From Sphingobium yanoikuyae (GTDB lineage Bacteria; Pseudomonadota; Alphaproteobacteria; Sphingomonadales; Sphingomonadaceae): a stretch of DNA of 64,000 nt. Both the position numbers and the translations under genes were made by a program. The stretch lies in NCBI RefSeq assembly GCF_013001025.1, contig NZ_CP053021.1, positions 2,570,001 to 2,634,000 on the forward strand. The letters run 5' to 3'. Below the pieces are notes generated by a model. It made no database searches and was not told the DNA's origin. It was given only the letters and a program-made list of their open reading frames with translations. Within the stretch, counting starts at the first letter, position 1; each line of letters starts with the position of its first letter. Below, in pieces: positions 35,883 through 45,990 of this stretch.

Positions 35883-36368
35883 TTAGAGCATCCGCACCAT
35901 TGAGACGCTGTCCGCGCCATAGCTGTCGGCGGCAACCGGCGCGTCGACGAAACCCTGTCGGCGCCAGAAGGCATCCGCGCCGTTGACCGCTGTCAAGGTG
36001 ATGCGGTCGAAGCCGGCGGCGCGGGCCTGCGCGACGGTCAGGTCCACGGCCGCCGCAGCAGCGCCGGTGCCGCGCGCTTCGGGCAGCAGCGCCAGGTCGT
36101 GGAGATAATAGCGATCGGGCGCATCCGGCAACACACCGATCAAATGGTCGAGCGCCGGCGGCCGGTCGCCGGCCCAGGGATGGGTGAGGAGATAGCCCAG
36201 CGCCTGCCCGTCCCGCTCCAGCAGGTAGCAACCCACCGGATAGAGGCGCAGCCGTTCGGCATAGATGGCAGGCTTCTCCGTATAGGCGCCATGGACCCGA
36301 TCGGAAATGGCCGCCGCCGCGTCCACATCCCCCTGCCCCATCGGTCGCCACTGGGCGCTGCCGCTCAT
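35883..36368 (-). CDS. GNAT family acetyltransferase
   Basis: A 161-residue acetyltransferase. The core has YYLHDLALLPEARGTGAAAAAVDLTVAQARAAGFDRITLTAVNGADAFWRRQGF, in which ARGTG is the acetyl-CoA pyrophosphate loop (motif A) and the C-terminal block is motif B. The substrate is not known. Its start overlaps the stop of the TetR gene by 4 bp (ATGA), so the two form a coupled unit. Confidence 0.9.
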   Translation of the reverse strand: MSGSAQWRPMGQGDVDAAAAISDRVHGAYTEKPAIYAERLRLYPVGCYLLERDGQALGYLLTHPWAGDRPPALDHLIGVLPDAPDRYYLHDLALLPEARGTGAAAAAVDLTVAQARAAGFDRITLTAVNGADAFWRRQGFVDAPVAADSYGADSVSMVRML

Positions 36369-36913
36369 GCCTCGACACCCAGGGCACGGCGATTAGCCGC
36401 CAGCAATTCTTCCGACAGCGCCGGATCATCGACCGCGCGCGCCAGCACCATCGTGCCGACCAGCTGGGCCATGCGGGCGAGCGCCGCGTCGCGATCGGCG
36501 ATACCGGCATTTTGCAACGCGGCGGTCAGATCCTCAAACCCTTCGCGAAAGGCGGCGGCGAGCGGCCCGCCCTTACGCGCGGCATCGGGGCCAAGCGCGA
36601 TCAGCGCGCAGCCGGTTTCGGGCGCATCGCGGTTGCGGGCGCTCAGATAATCGGCGGTGATGGCATCCGGCCCATCCTCGGCCGACAGGCGACGCCACTT
36701 GGCCGCGCCGCGCGCGAGCGAGGTGGCGCAGGCTTCAGCCGCGAGCGCCTCCTTCGATTCGAACTGATTGTAGAAACCGCCATGGGTAAGGCCGCATTCG
36801 CGCATCACCTCGCCAATGCCGACGCCCTCGACACCGCGAGCGCGGAAGAGCCGGGAAGCGGCATCCACCACCTTCTCGCGATTGCGTTCGGCCTGTTCAC
36901 GGCTGACTTTCAT
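36365..36913 (-). CDS. TetR family transcriptional regulator
   Basis: A 182-residue repressor. The N-terminal helix-turn-helix (about 12-55) is NREKVVDAASRLFRARGVEGVGIGEVMRECGLTHGGFYNQFESKEAL; the C-terminal ligand domain is divergent. It is coupled to the GNAT gene and divergent from the MFS gene, with a palindrome between them that fits a TetR operator. It probably represses its own unit, the transporter, or both. Confidence 0.92.
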   Translation of the reverse strand: MKVSREQAERNREKVVDAASRLFRARGVEGVGIGEVMRECGLTHGGFYNQFESKEALAAEACATSLARGAAKWRRLSAEDGPDAITADYLSARNRDAPETGCALIALGPDAARKGGPLAAAFREGFEDLTAALQNAGIADRDAALARMAQLVGTMVLARAVDDPALSEELLAANRRALGVEA

Positions 36914-36949
36914 GATCCTGCATCTCCAATTGGCCTCTTGACCTTATAT

Positions 36950-36963
36950 ATGATACCTATCAT
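36950..36963. promoter_or_regulatory. Palindromic TetR operator candidate
   Basis: ATGATA-CC-TATCAT: two perfect 6-bp arms around 2 bp, inside a short AT-rich patch between the start codons of the TetR gene (36913) and the MFS gene (37013). Position and symmetry fit a TetR dimer site. Confidence 0.65.
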
Positions 36964-37012
36964 TTAACGCCAGTCCGTTTTCCGGCCGAAGCGCCAGTCC
37001 AAGGGGAAGTCG

Positions 37013-38302
37013 ATGCTGTCCACCATGTTCGCCCGCCGCCTGGCCGCGCGCAATGTCCATTATGGCTGGGCCGTCGCGGGCACGACCTTCCTCACCATGC
37101 TGGTGGTGGCCGGCGCGGTCGGCGCGCCGGGCGTGTTCATCGTCCCCCTGCAAAAGGAATTTGGCTGGAGCGCGGCGGATATTTCCGGTGCGCTGGCGAT
37201 CCGTTTCCTGCTGTTCGGCGGCATGGGGCCGTTTGCCGCCGCCTTCATGAACCGCTTCGGCGTGCGGCGGATGATGCTGATTTCGCTGTCGATCGTCATT
37301 GGCGGCCTGCTGCTGTCGCTCGGCATGACGCAATTGTGGCAGTTGGTCCTTCTCTGGGGCGTGGTGATCGGCGTCGGCACCGGCCTTACCGCCATGGTGC
37401 TGGGCGCGACGGTCGCCACCCGCTGGTTCAGCGAGCGGCGCGGGCTGGTGATGGGGCTGCTGTCGGCCAGCACCGCGACCGGCCAGCTCGCTTTCCTGCC
37501 GCTGCTGGCCAGCATGACCGGCAGCTATGGCTGGCGCGTGGCGATGCTGCTTGTGTGCGGCGCGATCCTGGTCGCGGCCGTCGCGGTCATGCTGCTGATG
37601 CGCGATCGGCCGTCGGACCTGAACCTTGCCCCCTATGGCGAACAGGCGATCCAGCCCGTCCCCACCCAGCCGGCCAGCCTGGGCGCACTGCTGGCGACGC
37701 CGCTGATCGTGCTGCGCGACGTGGCGAAGGTGCCGACCTTCTGGATCCTCTTCTTCTCCTTCTACATCTGCGGCGCCAGCACCAATGGCCTGGTCCAGAC
37801 CCATTTCATCTCGCTGTGCGGCGATTATGGGCTGGCGGCGGTGGGCGCGGCGTCGATGCTGGCGATGATGGGTCTCTTCGACTTTGCCGGCACGCTGGCA
37901 TCGGGCTGGCTCAGCGATCGCTATGACAATCGCTGGCTGCTCTTCTTCTATTATGGGCTGCGCGGCCTGTCGCTGCTCTATCTGCCGTTCAGCGATTTCT
38001 CGATCTACAGCCTGTCGCTGTTCGCCATCTTCTATGGCCTCGACTGGGTGGCGACGGTGCCGCCGACGGTGAAGCTGACCGCGCAGCGCTTCGGTCCGGA
38101 AAAGGCCAATATCGTGTTCGGCTGGATCTTTGCCGGGCATCAGCTGGGCGCGGCGAGCGCGGCGCTGGCCGGCGGCCTGTCTCGCACCGCCTGGCAAAGC
38201 TATATGCCCGCCTTCATCGCGGCAGGCATATTGTGCCTGATCGGCGCGGCGCTGGTGCTGCTCATCAACCGGGGCCGGACGCAGACGCTGGCCACGGCCT
38301 GA
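37013..38302 (+). CDS. MFS transporter
   Basis: A 429-residue membrane protein with about 12 hydrophobic segments. The N-terminal half has HYGWAVAGTTFLTMLVVAGAVGAPGVFIVPLQKEFGW and WFSERRGLVMGLLSASTATGQ; the second half begins after a central loop at about 200-240. The pattern is that of the oxalate/formate-monocarboxylate-like branch of the MFS. The ligand is not certain. It is divergent from the TetR/GNAT unit, consistent with TetR-controlled uptake or export of a small acid or drug. Confidence 0.9.
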   Translation: MLSTMFARRLAARNVHYGWAVAGTTFLTMLVVAGAVGAPGVFIVPLQKEFGWSAADISGALAIRFLLFGGMGPFAAAFMNRFGVRRMMLISLSIVIGGLLLSLGMTQLWQLVLLWGVVIGVGTGLTAMVLGATVATRWFSERRGLVMGLLSASTATGQLAFLPLLASMTGSYGWRVAMLLVCGAILVAAVAVMLLMRDRPSDLNLAPYGEQAIQPVPTQPASLGALLATPLIVLRDVAKVPTFWILFFSFYICGASTNGLVQTHFISLCGDYGLAAVGAASMLAMMGLFDFAGTLASGWLSDRYDNRWLLFFYYGLRGLSLLYLPFSDFSIYSLSLFAIFYGLDWVATVPPTVKLTAQRFGPEKANIVFGWIFAGHQLGAASAALAGGLSRTAWQSYMPAFIAAGILCLIGAALVLLINRGRTQTLATA

Positions 38303-38345
38303 AGGAATCGATGACGGCGGCGCGCAGGGGCGCTAGTTTGCGGCC

Positions 38346-39059
38346 ATGAAAAAAGCCAAAGCCGCGCCTAAGCCTGCCTCCGCCCAGAAACGTCGCTCCC
38401 GCTGGATCAGCATCCCCCTCAAGGTCGCCATCGGCTTTGTCGGCCTGTCGGTCGGCACCGTGGTCATCTATCGCTTTGTGCCGCCGCCGGTGACGATCAC
38501 CATGCTGCTAGACCCCAATGGCATCACCAAGGAATGGAAGCGCCTGGACGCGATCGACCCGGACATGCCGCGCGCGGCGATCGCGGCGGAGGATAGCCGT
38601 TTCTGCAGCCATCATGGTTTCGACGCGGTCGCGATTGCCCAGGCGATGCGCCACAATGCCAGCGGCGGGCGCATTCGCGGCGGCTCCACGATCAGTCAGC
38701 AGACGGCGAAGAATGTCTTCTTGTGGCAGGGCGGCGGTTTCGTCCGCAAGGGGTTCGAGGCCTGGTTCACCGTGCTGATCGAGGCGATCTGGGGCAAGCG
38801 ACGGATCATGGAAGTCTATCTGAACGTCGCGGAGACCGGCATCGGCACCTATGGTGTGCAGGCCGGGTCGATCCGCTATTTCGGCCATGGCGCGGGCAAG
38901 CTGAGCCGGGCCGAGGCGGCGCGGCTGGCGGCGGTATTGCCGCTGCCCAAGAAGCGCGAGGCGATCGACCCGCATGGCTTCACCCGCCGCTATGGCAACA
39001 GCATCTCCGCCCGCATCCCGGTGGTGCAGCGCGACGGGTTGGACGACTGCCTGAACTGA
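38346..39059 (+). CDS. mtgA: Monofunctional peptidoglycan glycosyltransferase
   Basis: A 237-residue enzyme that polymerises lipid II into glycan strands. A single membrane helix lies at about 22-42. The GT51 domain follows with catalytic E82 in AIAAEDSRFCSHHGFD, the RGGSTISQQTAKN motif, RKGFEAWFTVLIEAIWGKRRIMEVYLNVAETG, and YFGHGAGKLSRAEAARLAAVLP. There is no transpeptidase domain, as expected for MtgA. The downstream 212 bp hold only a bidirectional terminator near the end. Confidence 0.95.
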   Translation: MKKAKAAPKPASAQKRRSRWISIPLKVAIGFVGLSVGTVVIYRFVPPPVTITMLLDPNGITKEWKRLDAIDPDMPRAAIAAEDSRFCSHHGFDAVAIAQAMRHNASGGRIRGGSTISQQTAKNVFLWQGGGFVRKGFEAWFTVLIEAIWGKRRIMEVYLNVAETGIGTYGVQAGSIRYFGHGAGKLSRAEAARLAAVLPLPKKREAIDPHGFTRRYGNSISARIPVVQRDGLDDCLN

Positions 39060-39212
39060 GACAGCGGCCAAGCGCCCGAAAATAGGAAATCGGACGCTTA
39101 ACTTCCCATATTTCCCGCACATTTCGACATTTTATTGCGCTGCCCTGATCCTATCGGAAAGCGCACACTGCTCTATCCCCGATCATAATCAACCGGCGGC
39201 GAATAGGACATG

Positions 39213-39250
39213 AAAAAGGGAGGTGCGGACCGCTCCGCACCTCCCTTCCT
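39213..39250 (-). terminator. Strong terminator of the orphan TonB receptor gene
   Basis: A 12-bp stem GGGAGGTGCGGA / TCCGCACCTCCC (loop CCGC, 39218-39245). On the minus strand it is followed by T5 (A run 39213-39217). On the plus strand TTCCTTTTT follows it, so it may act in both directions, but no plus-strand gene is close by. Confidence 0.85.
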
Positions 39251-39271
39251 TTTTGCCTGTCGGTGTCTGGC

Positions 39272-41830
39272 TTAGAAGCCGATGATCAGCGAAGCGCTGA
39301 TCGCGCGCGGCGAACCGAAGTTCACGAAGGCCGAGGACGAGCTGGCGAGCGTATCCAGACCGCCGCTGAACGAGCCGACATAATATTTGTCGAACAGGTT
39401 GCTGACGTTCAGCTGGATCGCGCCCTTCTCCATGCCGACGCTGGCCAGCGAGTAGCGCAGGTCGAGGTCGACGACGGTGTAGGCACCGAACTTCGCACCG
39501 GGGAAGATCATCTTGCTGGTGCCATCGGTGAGCGTCACGCTCTGAATTTCACCGTTGATGTCGTTCAGATAGCGCGAGCTGGTCTTCTTCGCCTGGACGC
39601 CCAGGGTGAAGTCGCCCAGATTGCCCTGCAGACGGCCACCGAACAGATATTTCGGCGCGCTGCGTTCACGCTTGCCCGAGGTGCGGAGATAGGCAACGCC
39701 ATCCTGCACATAGCACAGGCCGGCCAGAGCGATGTCGCTGGTCGCGGCGCAGCTGCCGGTCACGGCGTCGTTCTGGATTTCTGACTTGATGTAGGAACCG
39801 AACAGATAGGCGGTGATTTCCTTGATCGGGCTGTAGGAAATATTGGCGTCGACGCCATATTTCTTCACCGGACCCAGGTTGGTGTCGGTGCCGTTGCCGT
39901 CGATGTCATAGGCAGTGACCAGACGGTTCTTGTACTTCGAGTACCAGCCGGTGACAGCAGCCTGCACCTTCGACGAGGTGTAGCGGAGGCTGGCGTCGAA
40001 GCTATCCGAGGTTTCCGGCGCGCGATAGGCGGAGTCGCTATCAACCGGGAAGATGAACGCGTTGTAGAGCGCATCGGTGCTGGGCACCGACAGGTTCTTG
40101 GCATAGCTGCCCGCGATGCTGATTTCCGGCGTGATCTTGAAGGTCGCGCCGACGTTCGGCAGGAACTTGTCATACTTCAGCTTGCGCGCCTGCGGCAGAG
40201 CCGAACCGGTCGCACGGCCAGTCGTCTCGTTGAAGCTGTAAGGATGGGTCGCGATGTAGTCGGCCTGCTGGTCTTCCGGCACGCAGTTCACAAAACCACC
40301 CGAGCTGGTGGTGAAGCAATACTGGTTCAGTTCGCGCTTGAAGAAGGGCAGACGGCCACCGATCAGTACCGACAGCTTGTCCTCGAAGAACTGGCCGCGA
40401 TATTCACCGGCGATCTGGTTCAGTTCGGCGATCGACTTGCGGTCACGCTTCTGCAGGGCGTTGCCGGCAGCATCAAGGACCGGATCGTTGATCGGGAACA
40501 CGTCGAACGGCGTGCCGCCATTGTCAAGGAAGCCAGCATAGCCGGTCTGGCGGTGACGGGCACGGTCATAGCTGTACGACAGACGGACGCGCTGACCATC
40601 GCTGATCTCGTAAGCGAGGTTGGCGATGCCGACCCAGCGACGGGTGTTGGTCTGGCTCGGCTGGAGCAGGGTCACGCGACCCAGCACACCGTCACCGTTC
40701 AGGTCGCGACCGAAGTAGAAGCTGCCGCCATAGTTGCCGGTGCCGGTGAAGCCGGTCGAATCCGTGAAGAAGGTTTCGTTGGCGCTGGTCGTGCCGCCGC
40801 CATTGGCCTTCACCCACTGATAGGCGCCGTCGACCGACAGGGTCAGACGTTCAGCCAGGGTGAACTTCGAATTCGCGCGGACATTGCCGGTGTTCGAAGG
40901 GTTGAAACGACGCTCGAAATCGGTGCCGCAAGCGTTGGGGGTGCTGGTCTGGCTGACCTGGCAGGGATAGCCGCCGGCGATGTCGTAGAAACGATCGCTC
41001 TTGTCGCCGGTGAAGGCGCTGGCGCGGAAGGGCGAACCACCGAAGTTGTTGCGGTTCTGGTTATAATGGGCAGCGACCGAGATGAAGTCGCCGTTGCTGC
41101 CGATATCCTGCCAGATCTTGGCGTTATACTGCTGCTTCGACACCTTGCCATAATTGGCGAAGGCAGCATCGTTGCGAATGCGCGAGGCCGAGATCCAGGC
41201 CTTGGTGCCATGGCCGGTGAGGTCACCGGTGTTCACCACGCCGAACATGCGGAAATAGGGACGATCGCCGGCACCGTCGGCGACGATGTTGCCGTAGCTG
41301 ACGCTGGCCAGAACGCCATAATCATCGCTCGGCTCAAGGGTCTTGATGTTGACGGTGCCGCCAACCGCAGCGGCGGTCGGGCTGTCGACGTCGGTCGAAC
41401 CGAGGTTCACATTGACGTTCTCGATCAGTTCGGCGTCAACCTGTTGGTTGGTGTAGATCGCATAGTTGCCCGAGTCATTGAGCGGGATACCGTCAAAGGT
41501 CTGCGAGATACGGTCCGAGCTGAAGCCGCGGATGGTGAAGCTGCCGCCCGACGAACCCCAGGGATCGTTGTTGGTGAAGCTGACGCCCGGCACCAGGTTG
41601 ATGATTTCGTTGACCGACTGGCCCGGACGCTGTGCCTGGATGATTTCCTGGCCCAGAACGACCTTCGCCTTGGGCGAGTCCGGGATCTTCACGCCGCCAA
41701 CGCCTTGGTTGACGACGGCGCCCGTCACGATGATCGAATCGAAATCGTCCGAACCGGTCGACTGCGCAAAAGCGACAGCCGGGGCAGCGACGGCGAGAAT
41801 CGCGGCGCTGCACTTGAGAAACTGCTTCAT
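39272..41830 (-). CDS. TonB-dependent receptor (stand-alone)
   Basis: An 852-residue outer-membrane receptor. The start at 41830 has an AAGGG ribosome site 4 bp upstream and a signal peptide (MKQFLKCSAAILAVA...AFAQ); longer frames upstream are not supported. The TonB box is at about residue 33 (DSIIVTGAVVNQG). The plug (about 45-180) includes IRGFSSDRISQTFDGIPLND and VGGTVNIKTLEPSDD. Two candidate disulfides exist in barrel loops (YPCQVSQTSTPNACG and YCFTTSSGGFVNC). The last strand ends in Phe. The nearest genes are unrelated (mtgA, clpX). The ligand is unknown. The promoter region is unusually AT-rich with repeats. Confidence 0.93.
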   Translation of the reverse strand: MKQFLKCSAAILAVAAPAVAFAQSTGSDDFDSIIVTGAVVNQGVGGVKIPDSPKAKVVLGQEIIQAQRPGQSVNEIINLVPGVSFTNNDPWGSSGGSFTIRGFSSDRISQTFDGIPLNDSGNYAIYTNQQVDAELIENVNVNLGSTDVDSPTAAAVGGTVNIKTLEPSDDYGVLASVSYGNIVADGAGDRPYFRMFGVVNTGDLTGHGTKAWISASRIRNDAAFANYGKVSKQQYNAKIWQDIGSNGDFISVAAHYNQNRNNFGGSPFRASAFTGDKSDRFYDIAGGYPCQVSQTSTPNACGTDFERRFNPSNTGNVRANSKFTLAERLTLSVDGAYQWVKANGGGTTSANETFFTDSTGFTGTGNYGGSFYFGRDLNGDGVLGRVTLLQPSQTNTRRWVGIANLAYEISDGQRVRLSYSYDRARHRQTGYAGFLDNGGTPFDVFPINDPVLDAAGNALQKRDRKSIAELNQIAGEYRGQFFEDKLSVLIGGRLPFFKRELNQYCFTTSSGGFVNCVPEDQQADYIATHPYSFNETTGRATGSALPQARKLKYDKFLPNVGATFKITPEISIAGSYAKNLSVPSTDALYNAFIFPVDSDSAYRAPETSDSFDASLRYTSSKVQAAVTGWYSKYKNRLVTAYDIDGNGTDTNLGPVKKYGVDANISYSPIKEITAYLFGSYIKSEIQNDAVTGSCAATSDIALAGLCYVQDGVAYLRTSGKRERSAPKYLFGGRLQGNLGDFTLGVQAKKTSSRYLNDINGEIQSVTLTDGTSKMIFPGAKFGAYTVVDLDLRYSLASVGMEKGAIQLNVSNLFDKYYVGSFSGGLDTLASSSSAFVNFGSPRAISASLIIGF

Positions 41831-41948
41831 TGACCCTTGTCCCTTTTTCAAGAGTGCGCCCCACGGCGCCATAACCATTTTGCTCTTCGAGCCGGCGCCG
41901 CATCTGGCGGCCACTGGCGACGCCCCTGTGATGCTATGATTGCAATTA

Positions 41949-41979
41949 TGTTACAATGCAGGTGCGGGACTGTCACAAT
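41949..41979. promoter_or_regulatory. Spaced TGTYACAAT direct repeat (possible Pho-box-like site)
   Basis: TGTTACAAT at 41949 and TGTCACAAT at 41971, 22 bp apart (two helical turns), about 120-150 bp upstream of the receptor start. The spacing and the TGTCAC core resemble PhoB direct repeats, which have an 11-bp period, but the match is partial and the repeat is on the plus strand. Confidence 0.35.
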
Positions 41980-42137
41980 TGGACGGACATCTGGACAAGG
42001 CACTGAAAAACAGGCCGAAACCACAATCTATCTCATTGATTTTATTGTATAATATGTCGAAATTTTACACCACGCCAACAGTGGTGCAATTATGCAACGG
42101 CGCAGGAAATTTTGTGCAGTGCGAAAGACTTGCACGA

Positions 42138-42172
42138 AAAAGGGGCCGGTGGATGGTCCACCGGCCCCTTTT
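42138..42172 (-). terminator. Terminator of clpX
   Basis: A 16-bp perfect stem AAAAGGGGCCGGTGGA / TCCACCGGCCCCTTTT with loop TGG, 25 bp after the clpX stop on the minus strand, with T residues in the right-hand arm and beyond. Confidence 0.93.
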
Positions 42173-42196
42173 GTTCCAGCCTGAACGGCGAATGAA

Positions 42197-43465
<1,269 letters not shown>

Positions 43466-43598
43466 TCGCCAATCTTTCCTCCCCGCCGTCGGCACCATGC
43501 CGGATCTGGCCGGGGATATTCTGGTCCAAAGGCCATCCTAGACCGGGGCACGGCGGTTTCACAAGAGGTGATGTACCGCGCCCCGGTAAAGATCGCCT

Positions 43599-44234
43599 TT
43601 AGGCTTCCGCGGATTCCGCAGCGGCCGGGCGGCGATCGAACACTTCGTCGACCAGACCGAACGCCTTGGCTTCGTCAGCCTCCAGGAAGGTGTCGCGGTC
43701 CATCGCCCGCTCCACCGCTTCCAGCGACTGGCCGGTATATTTCACGTAGAGATCGTTGAGGCGGCGGCGAATCCGAAGGATTTCCTTGGCCTGGATCTCG
43801 ATATCGGACGCCATGCCCTGGGCGCCGCCCGACGGCTGGTGGACCATGATGCGGGCGTTGCTGAGCGCGATGCGCTTGCCCGGCTCGCCAGCGGCCAGCA
43901 GGAAGCTGCCCATCGAGGCGGCCTGGCCGATGCAGACGGTGCCGACCTGGGGGCGGATATATTTCATCGTGTCGTGGATCGCCATGCCCGCCGTGACGAC
44001 GCCGCCCGGCGAGTTGATGTACATCCAGATGTCCTTCTTCGGATTTTCCGATTCGAGGAACAGAAGCTGGGCGACGATCAGCGAGGCCATATGGTCCTCG
44101 ACCTGGCCGGTCACGAAGATGATCCGCTCGCGCAGAAGACGCGAGTAAATATCGAAGCTGCGCTCGCCACGGTTCGATTGCTCGATGACGATGGGAACCA
44201 GCGCGGCCATGGGATCATGCATGATGTTGGTCAT
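43599..44234 (-). CDS. clpP: ClpP protease subunit
   Basis: A 211-residue serine protease that forms the proteolytic chamber of ClpXP and ClpAP. The catalytic triad is S107 (GQAASMGSF), H132 (IMVHQPSGG) and D181 (MDRDTFLEA). The start at 44234 has AAAGAG upstream; an ATG at 44222 is also possible. It is the first gene of the pair with clpX. A candidate heat-shock promoter lies 38-66 bp upstream of the start. The divergent gene encodes an HdeD-like protein. Confidence 0.96.
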   Translation of the reverse strand: MTNIMHDPMAALVPIVIEQSNRGERSFDIYSRLLRERIIFVTGQVEDHMASLIVAQLLFLESENPKKDIWMYINSPGGVVTAGMAIHDTMKYIRPQVGTVCIGQAASMGSFLLAAGEPGKRIALSNARIMVHQPSGGAQGMASDIEIQAKEILRIRRRLNDLYVKYTGQSLEAVERAMDRDTFLEADEAKAFGLVDEVFDRRPAAAESAEA

Positions 44235-44271
44235 TGTGCTCTTTCAGTCAGGTGCTTTTGCCCGGTCCCCT

Positions 44272-44300
44272 ACATCGGCACAAAACCCGACTGGTTCAAG
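44272..44300 (-). promoter_or_regulatory. Candidate RpoH (heat-shock) promoter of clpP
   Basis: On the minus strand: CTTGAA at 44300-44295, then a -10-like CCGATGT at 44278-44272, with 18 bp between the CTTG and CCGATGT. This matches the alphaproteobacterial RpoH pattern CTTG-N17-18-CYTATNT at all but one informative base. It places the transcription start about 30 bp upstream of the clpP start codon. Confidence 0.6.
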
Positions 44301-44302
44301 GG

Positions 44303-44327
44303 GGAACCATGTGTCACCCCTACCGTT
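44303..44327 (+). promoter_or_regulatory. Candidate EcfG general-stress promoter of the hdeD-like gene
   Basis: GGAAC at 44303-44307, 16 bp, then CGTT at 44324-44327: an exact match to the alphaproteobacterial EcfG (SigT) consensus. It lies 39 bp before the start codon at 44366, which leaves room for a short leader with the AGGGGGA ribosome site at 44351. Confidence 0.75.
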
Positions 44328-44365
44328 CCACAATCGTTTCAAATCGCGACAGGGGGAACAAGCCG

Positions 44366-44995
44366 ATGGTTTCCGATGTGCATTCCGATATTCCACCCCA
44401 TGACGGCCGGGCCGGGCCGGGGCTGATCGCCGCCTTCTCCTTCGGTTGGAAGGCGCTGGCGCTACGCGGCGTGGTCTCGATCATCCTGGGCATCATCGCC
44501 CTGGCCTACCCGTTCAGCGCGCTGTTCGCGCTGACGCTGATCTTCGCGGTCTATGCCCTGGTCGACGGCATATTCTCGGCGATCAGCGCCTTTCGCCGGA
44601 TGGGCCATGGCCGTCATTGGGGCGCGATGCTGCTGCGCGGGCTGCTGGGCATTGCCGTCGGCATCATCTTCATCGTCACCCCGATCGCGATGACGATCAC
44701 CTATGCGCTGCTGACCGTATTCATGATTGCCGGCTGGGCGGTGATAGCCGGCGCACTGGAGATCATTGCCGCGATCCGGCTTCGCAAGGAGATAGAGGGC
44801 GAATGGCTGCTGGCGCTGAGCGGGCTACTCTCGCTGCTGCTGGGCCTGTTCGTCCTCTATTTGGCCCTTGCCAACCCGCATGTGTCGGTGGCCATGCTGG
44901 GCTGGGGCATCGGCTTCTATGCGCTTGTGACCGGCGTCACCCTGCTGATCCTGGCGATGCGACTGCGCCGCCGGGTTCAGTCCTTCAAGGCGTAG
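44366..44995 (+). CDS. HdeD family membrane protein
   Basis: A 209-residue inner-membrane protein with six hydrophobic segments and the repeated HdeD pattern: WKALALRGVVSIILGIIALAYP, then MLLRGLLGIAVGIIFIVTP and LLALSGLLSLLLGLFVLYL. Members contribute to acid-stress resistance in E. coli; the mechanism is unknown. The start at 44366 has AGGGGGA 8 bp upstream. It is divergent from clpP and has an exact EcfG-type promoter. Its end overlaps the convergent glycosyltransferase gene by 19 bp. Confidence 0.9.
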   Translation: MVSDVHSDIPPHDGRAGPGLIAAFSFGWKALALRGVVSIILGIIALAYPFSALFALTLIFAVYALVDGIFSAISAFRRMGHGRHWGAMLLRGLLGIAVGIIFIVTPIAMTITYALLTVFMIAGWAVIAGALEIIAAIRLRKEIEGEWLLALSGLLSLLLGLFVLYLALANPHVSVAMLGWGIGFYALVTGVTLLILAMRLRRRVQSFKA

Positions 44996-45948
44996 TCGCT
45001 GGGCGCGCGGAAGGTGAGATAGGCGAGCCGCCGCACTTCGCGGCGGCCGCGCACCACCGTGTCGAGGATGAGGCCGCACATGCCGCTCAAGGTCGCCAGG
45101 ATCATGAGGCCGGTGACCAGGATTGCGGTCGGGAAGCGGGGCACCAGTCCGGTCTGCGCATAGGTGACGATCAGCGGCACGGCCAGGCCGAGCGCGAGCG
45201 CCGCGAGGAAGGCCGCGATGATGCCGAAGAACAGGATCGGCCGCTCGATGCGATAGAGGGTGATGATCGTGCGCAGAATACGCCAGCCGTCACGATAGGT
45301 GGACAGCTTGCTGACCGATCCTTCAGGCCGCGCACCATAGGCGGTCATCACTTCGGACACCGGCATCGCCAGTTCGAGGGCATGGACGCTGATCTCGGTC
45401 TCGATCTCGAAGCCGGCGGACAACACCGGGAAGCTCTTGACGAAACGGCGCGAGAAGACGCGATAGCCCGACAGGATATCGGTGAAGCTGCGGCCGAAAA
45501 GCTGCTTCAACAGGCTGGTGAGCGCCCAGTTGCCGAAGCGATGGCCACGCCGATAGGCTGCCTCCACCTGATCGCGGCGACAGCCCACCACCATGTCGAG
45601 ATTATCCTGCAGCATGGCGGCGATCATCTGCGGCGCGGCGGCCGCTTCATAGGTCGCGTCGCCATCGGCCATGATGTAGATATCGGCATCGACATCGGCG
45701 AACATGCGGCGCACGACATGGCCCTTGCCCTGTTGCGCCACGCGGCGAACGATCGCGCCCGCGCCGGCCGCCAGTTCGCGGCTGCCATCGCTGCTGTTAT
45801 TGTCGAAGACATAGATTTCGGCATGGGGCAGCGCACGGCGAAAATCCTCCACCGTCTGCACGATCGCCCCGGCCTCATTGTAGCAGGGCAGGATAACGGC
45901 GACGCGGGGATGGCCCACGCCAATGTTCGAAAGATTGTCCATATCCAT
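44977..45948 (-). CDS. Family 2 glycosyltransferase with C-terminal membrane helices
   Basis: A 323-residue enzyme. The GT-A domain has AVILPCYNEAGAIVQTVEDF, DNNSSDGS and the metal-binding DGD in YIMADGDATY, then a DPM-like SGYRVFSRR. Two hydrophobic segments near 225-290 suggest anchoring to the inner membrane, as in polyprenyl-phosphate hexose synthases. It would make polyprenyl-phosphate sugar for the integral membrane transferase encoded just upstream on the same strand (42-bp gap). The start at 45948 has GGGG 7 bp upstream; a second ATG is at 45942. Confidence 0.88.
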   Translation of the reverse strand: MDMDNLSNIGVGHPRVAVILPCYNEAGAIVQTVEDFRRALPHAEIYVFDNNSSDGSRELAAGAGAIVRRVAQQGKGHVVRRMFADVDADIYIMADGDATYEAAAAPQMIAAMLQDNLDMVVGCRRDQVEAAYRRGHRFGNWALTSLLKQLFGRSFTDILSGYRVFSRRFVKSFPVLSAGFEIETEISVHALELAMPVSEVMTAYGARPEGSVSKLSTYRDGWRILRTIITLYRIERPILFFGIIAAFLAALALGLAVPLIVTYAQTGLVPRFPTAILVTGLMILATLSGMCGLILDTVVRGRREVRRLAYLTFRAPSDYALKD

Positions 45949-45990
45949 AAATTGCCCCAACCTATGCTGACCAAATATGGCCGCCGCCCG

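Larger units (their letters stand above)
41831..42196. other. 366-bp AT-rich intergenic region between clpX and the orphan TonB receptor
   Basis: No gene is visible here. The region holds the receptor promoter and the clpX terminator (42138-42172). It contains a pair of TGTYACAAT repeats (41949, 41971), two copies of TGCAATTATG (41941 and 42085), a dyad CACCAC-N7-GTGGTG (42068-42086), and TGCA-ATTA-TGCA (42085-42096). It is much richer in A and T than its flanks. Confidence 0.65.
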
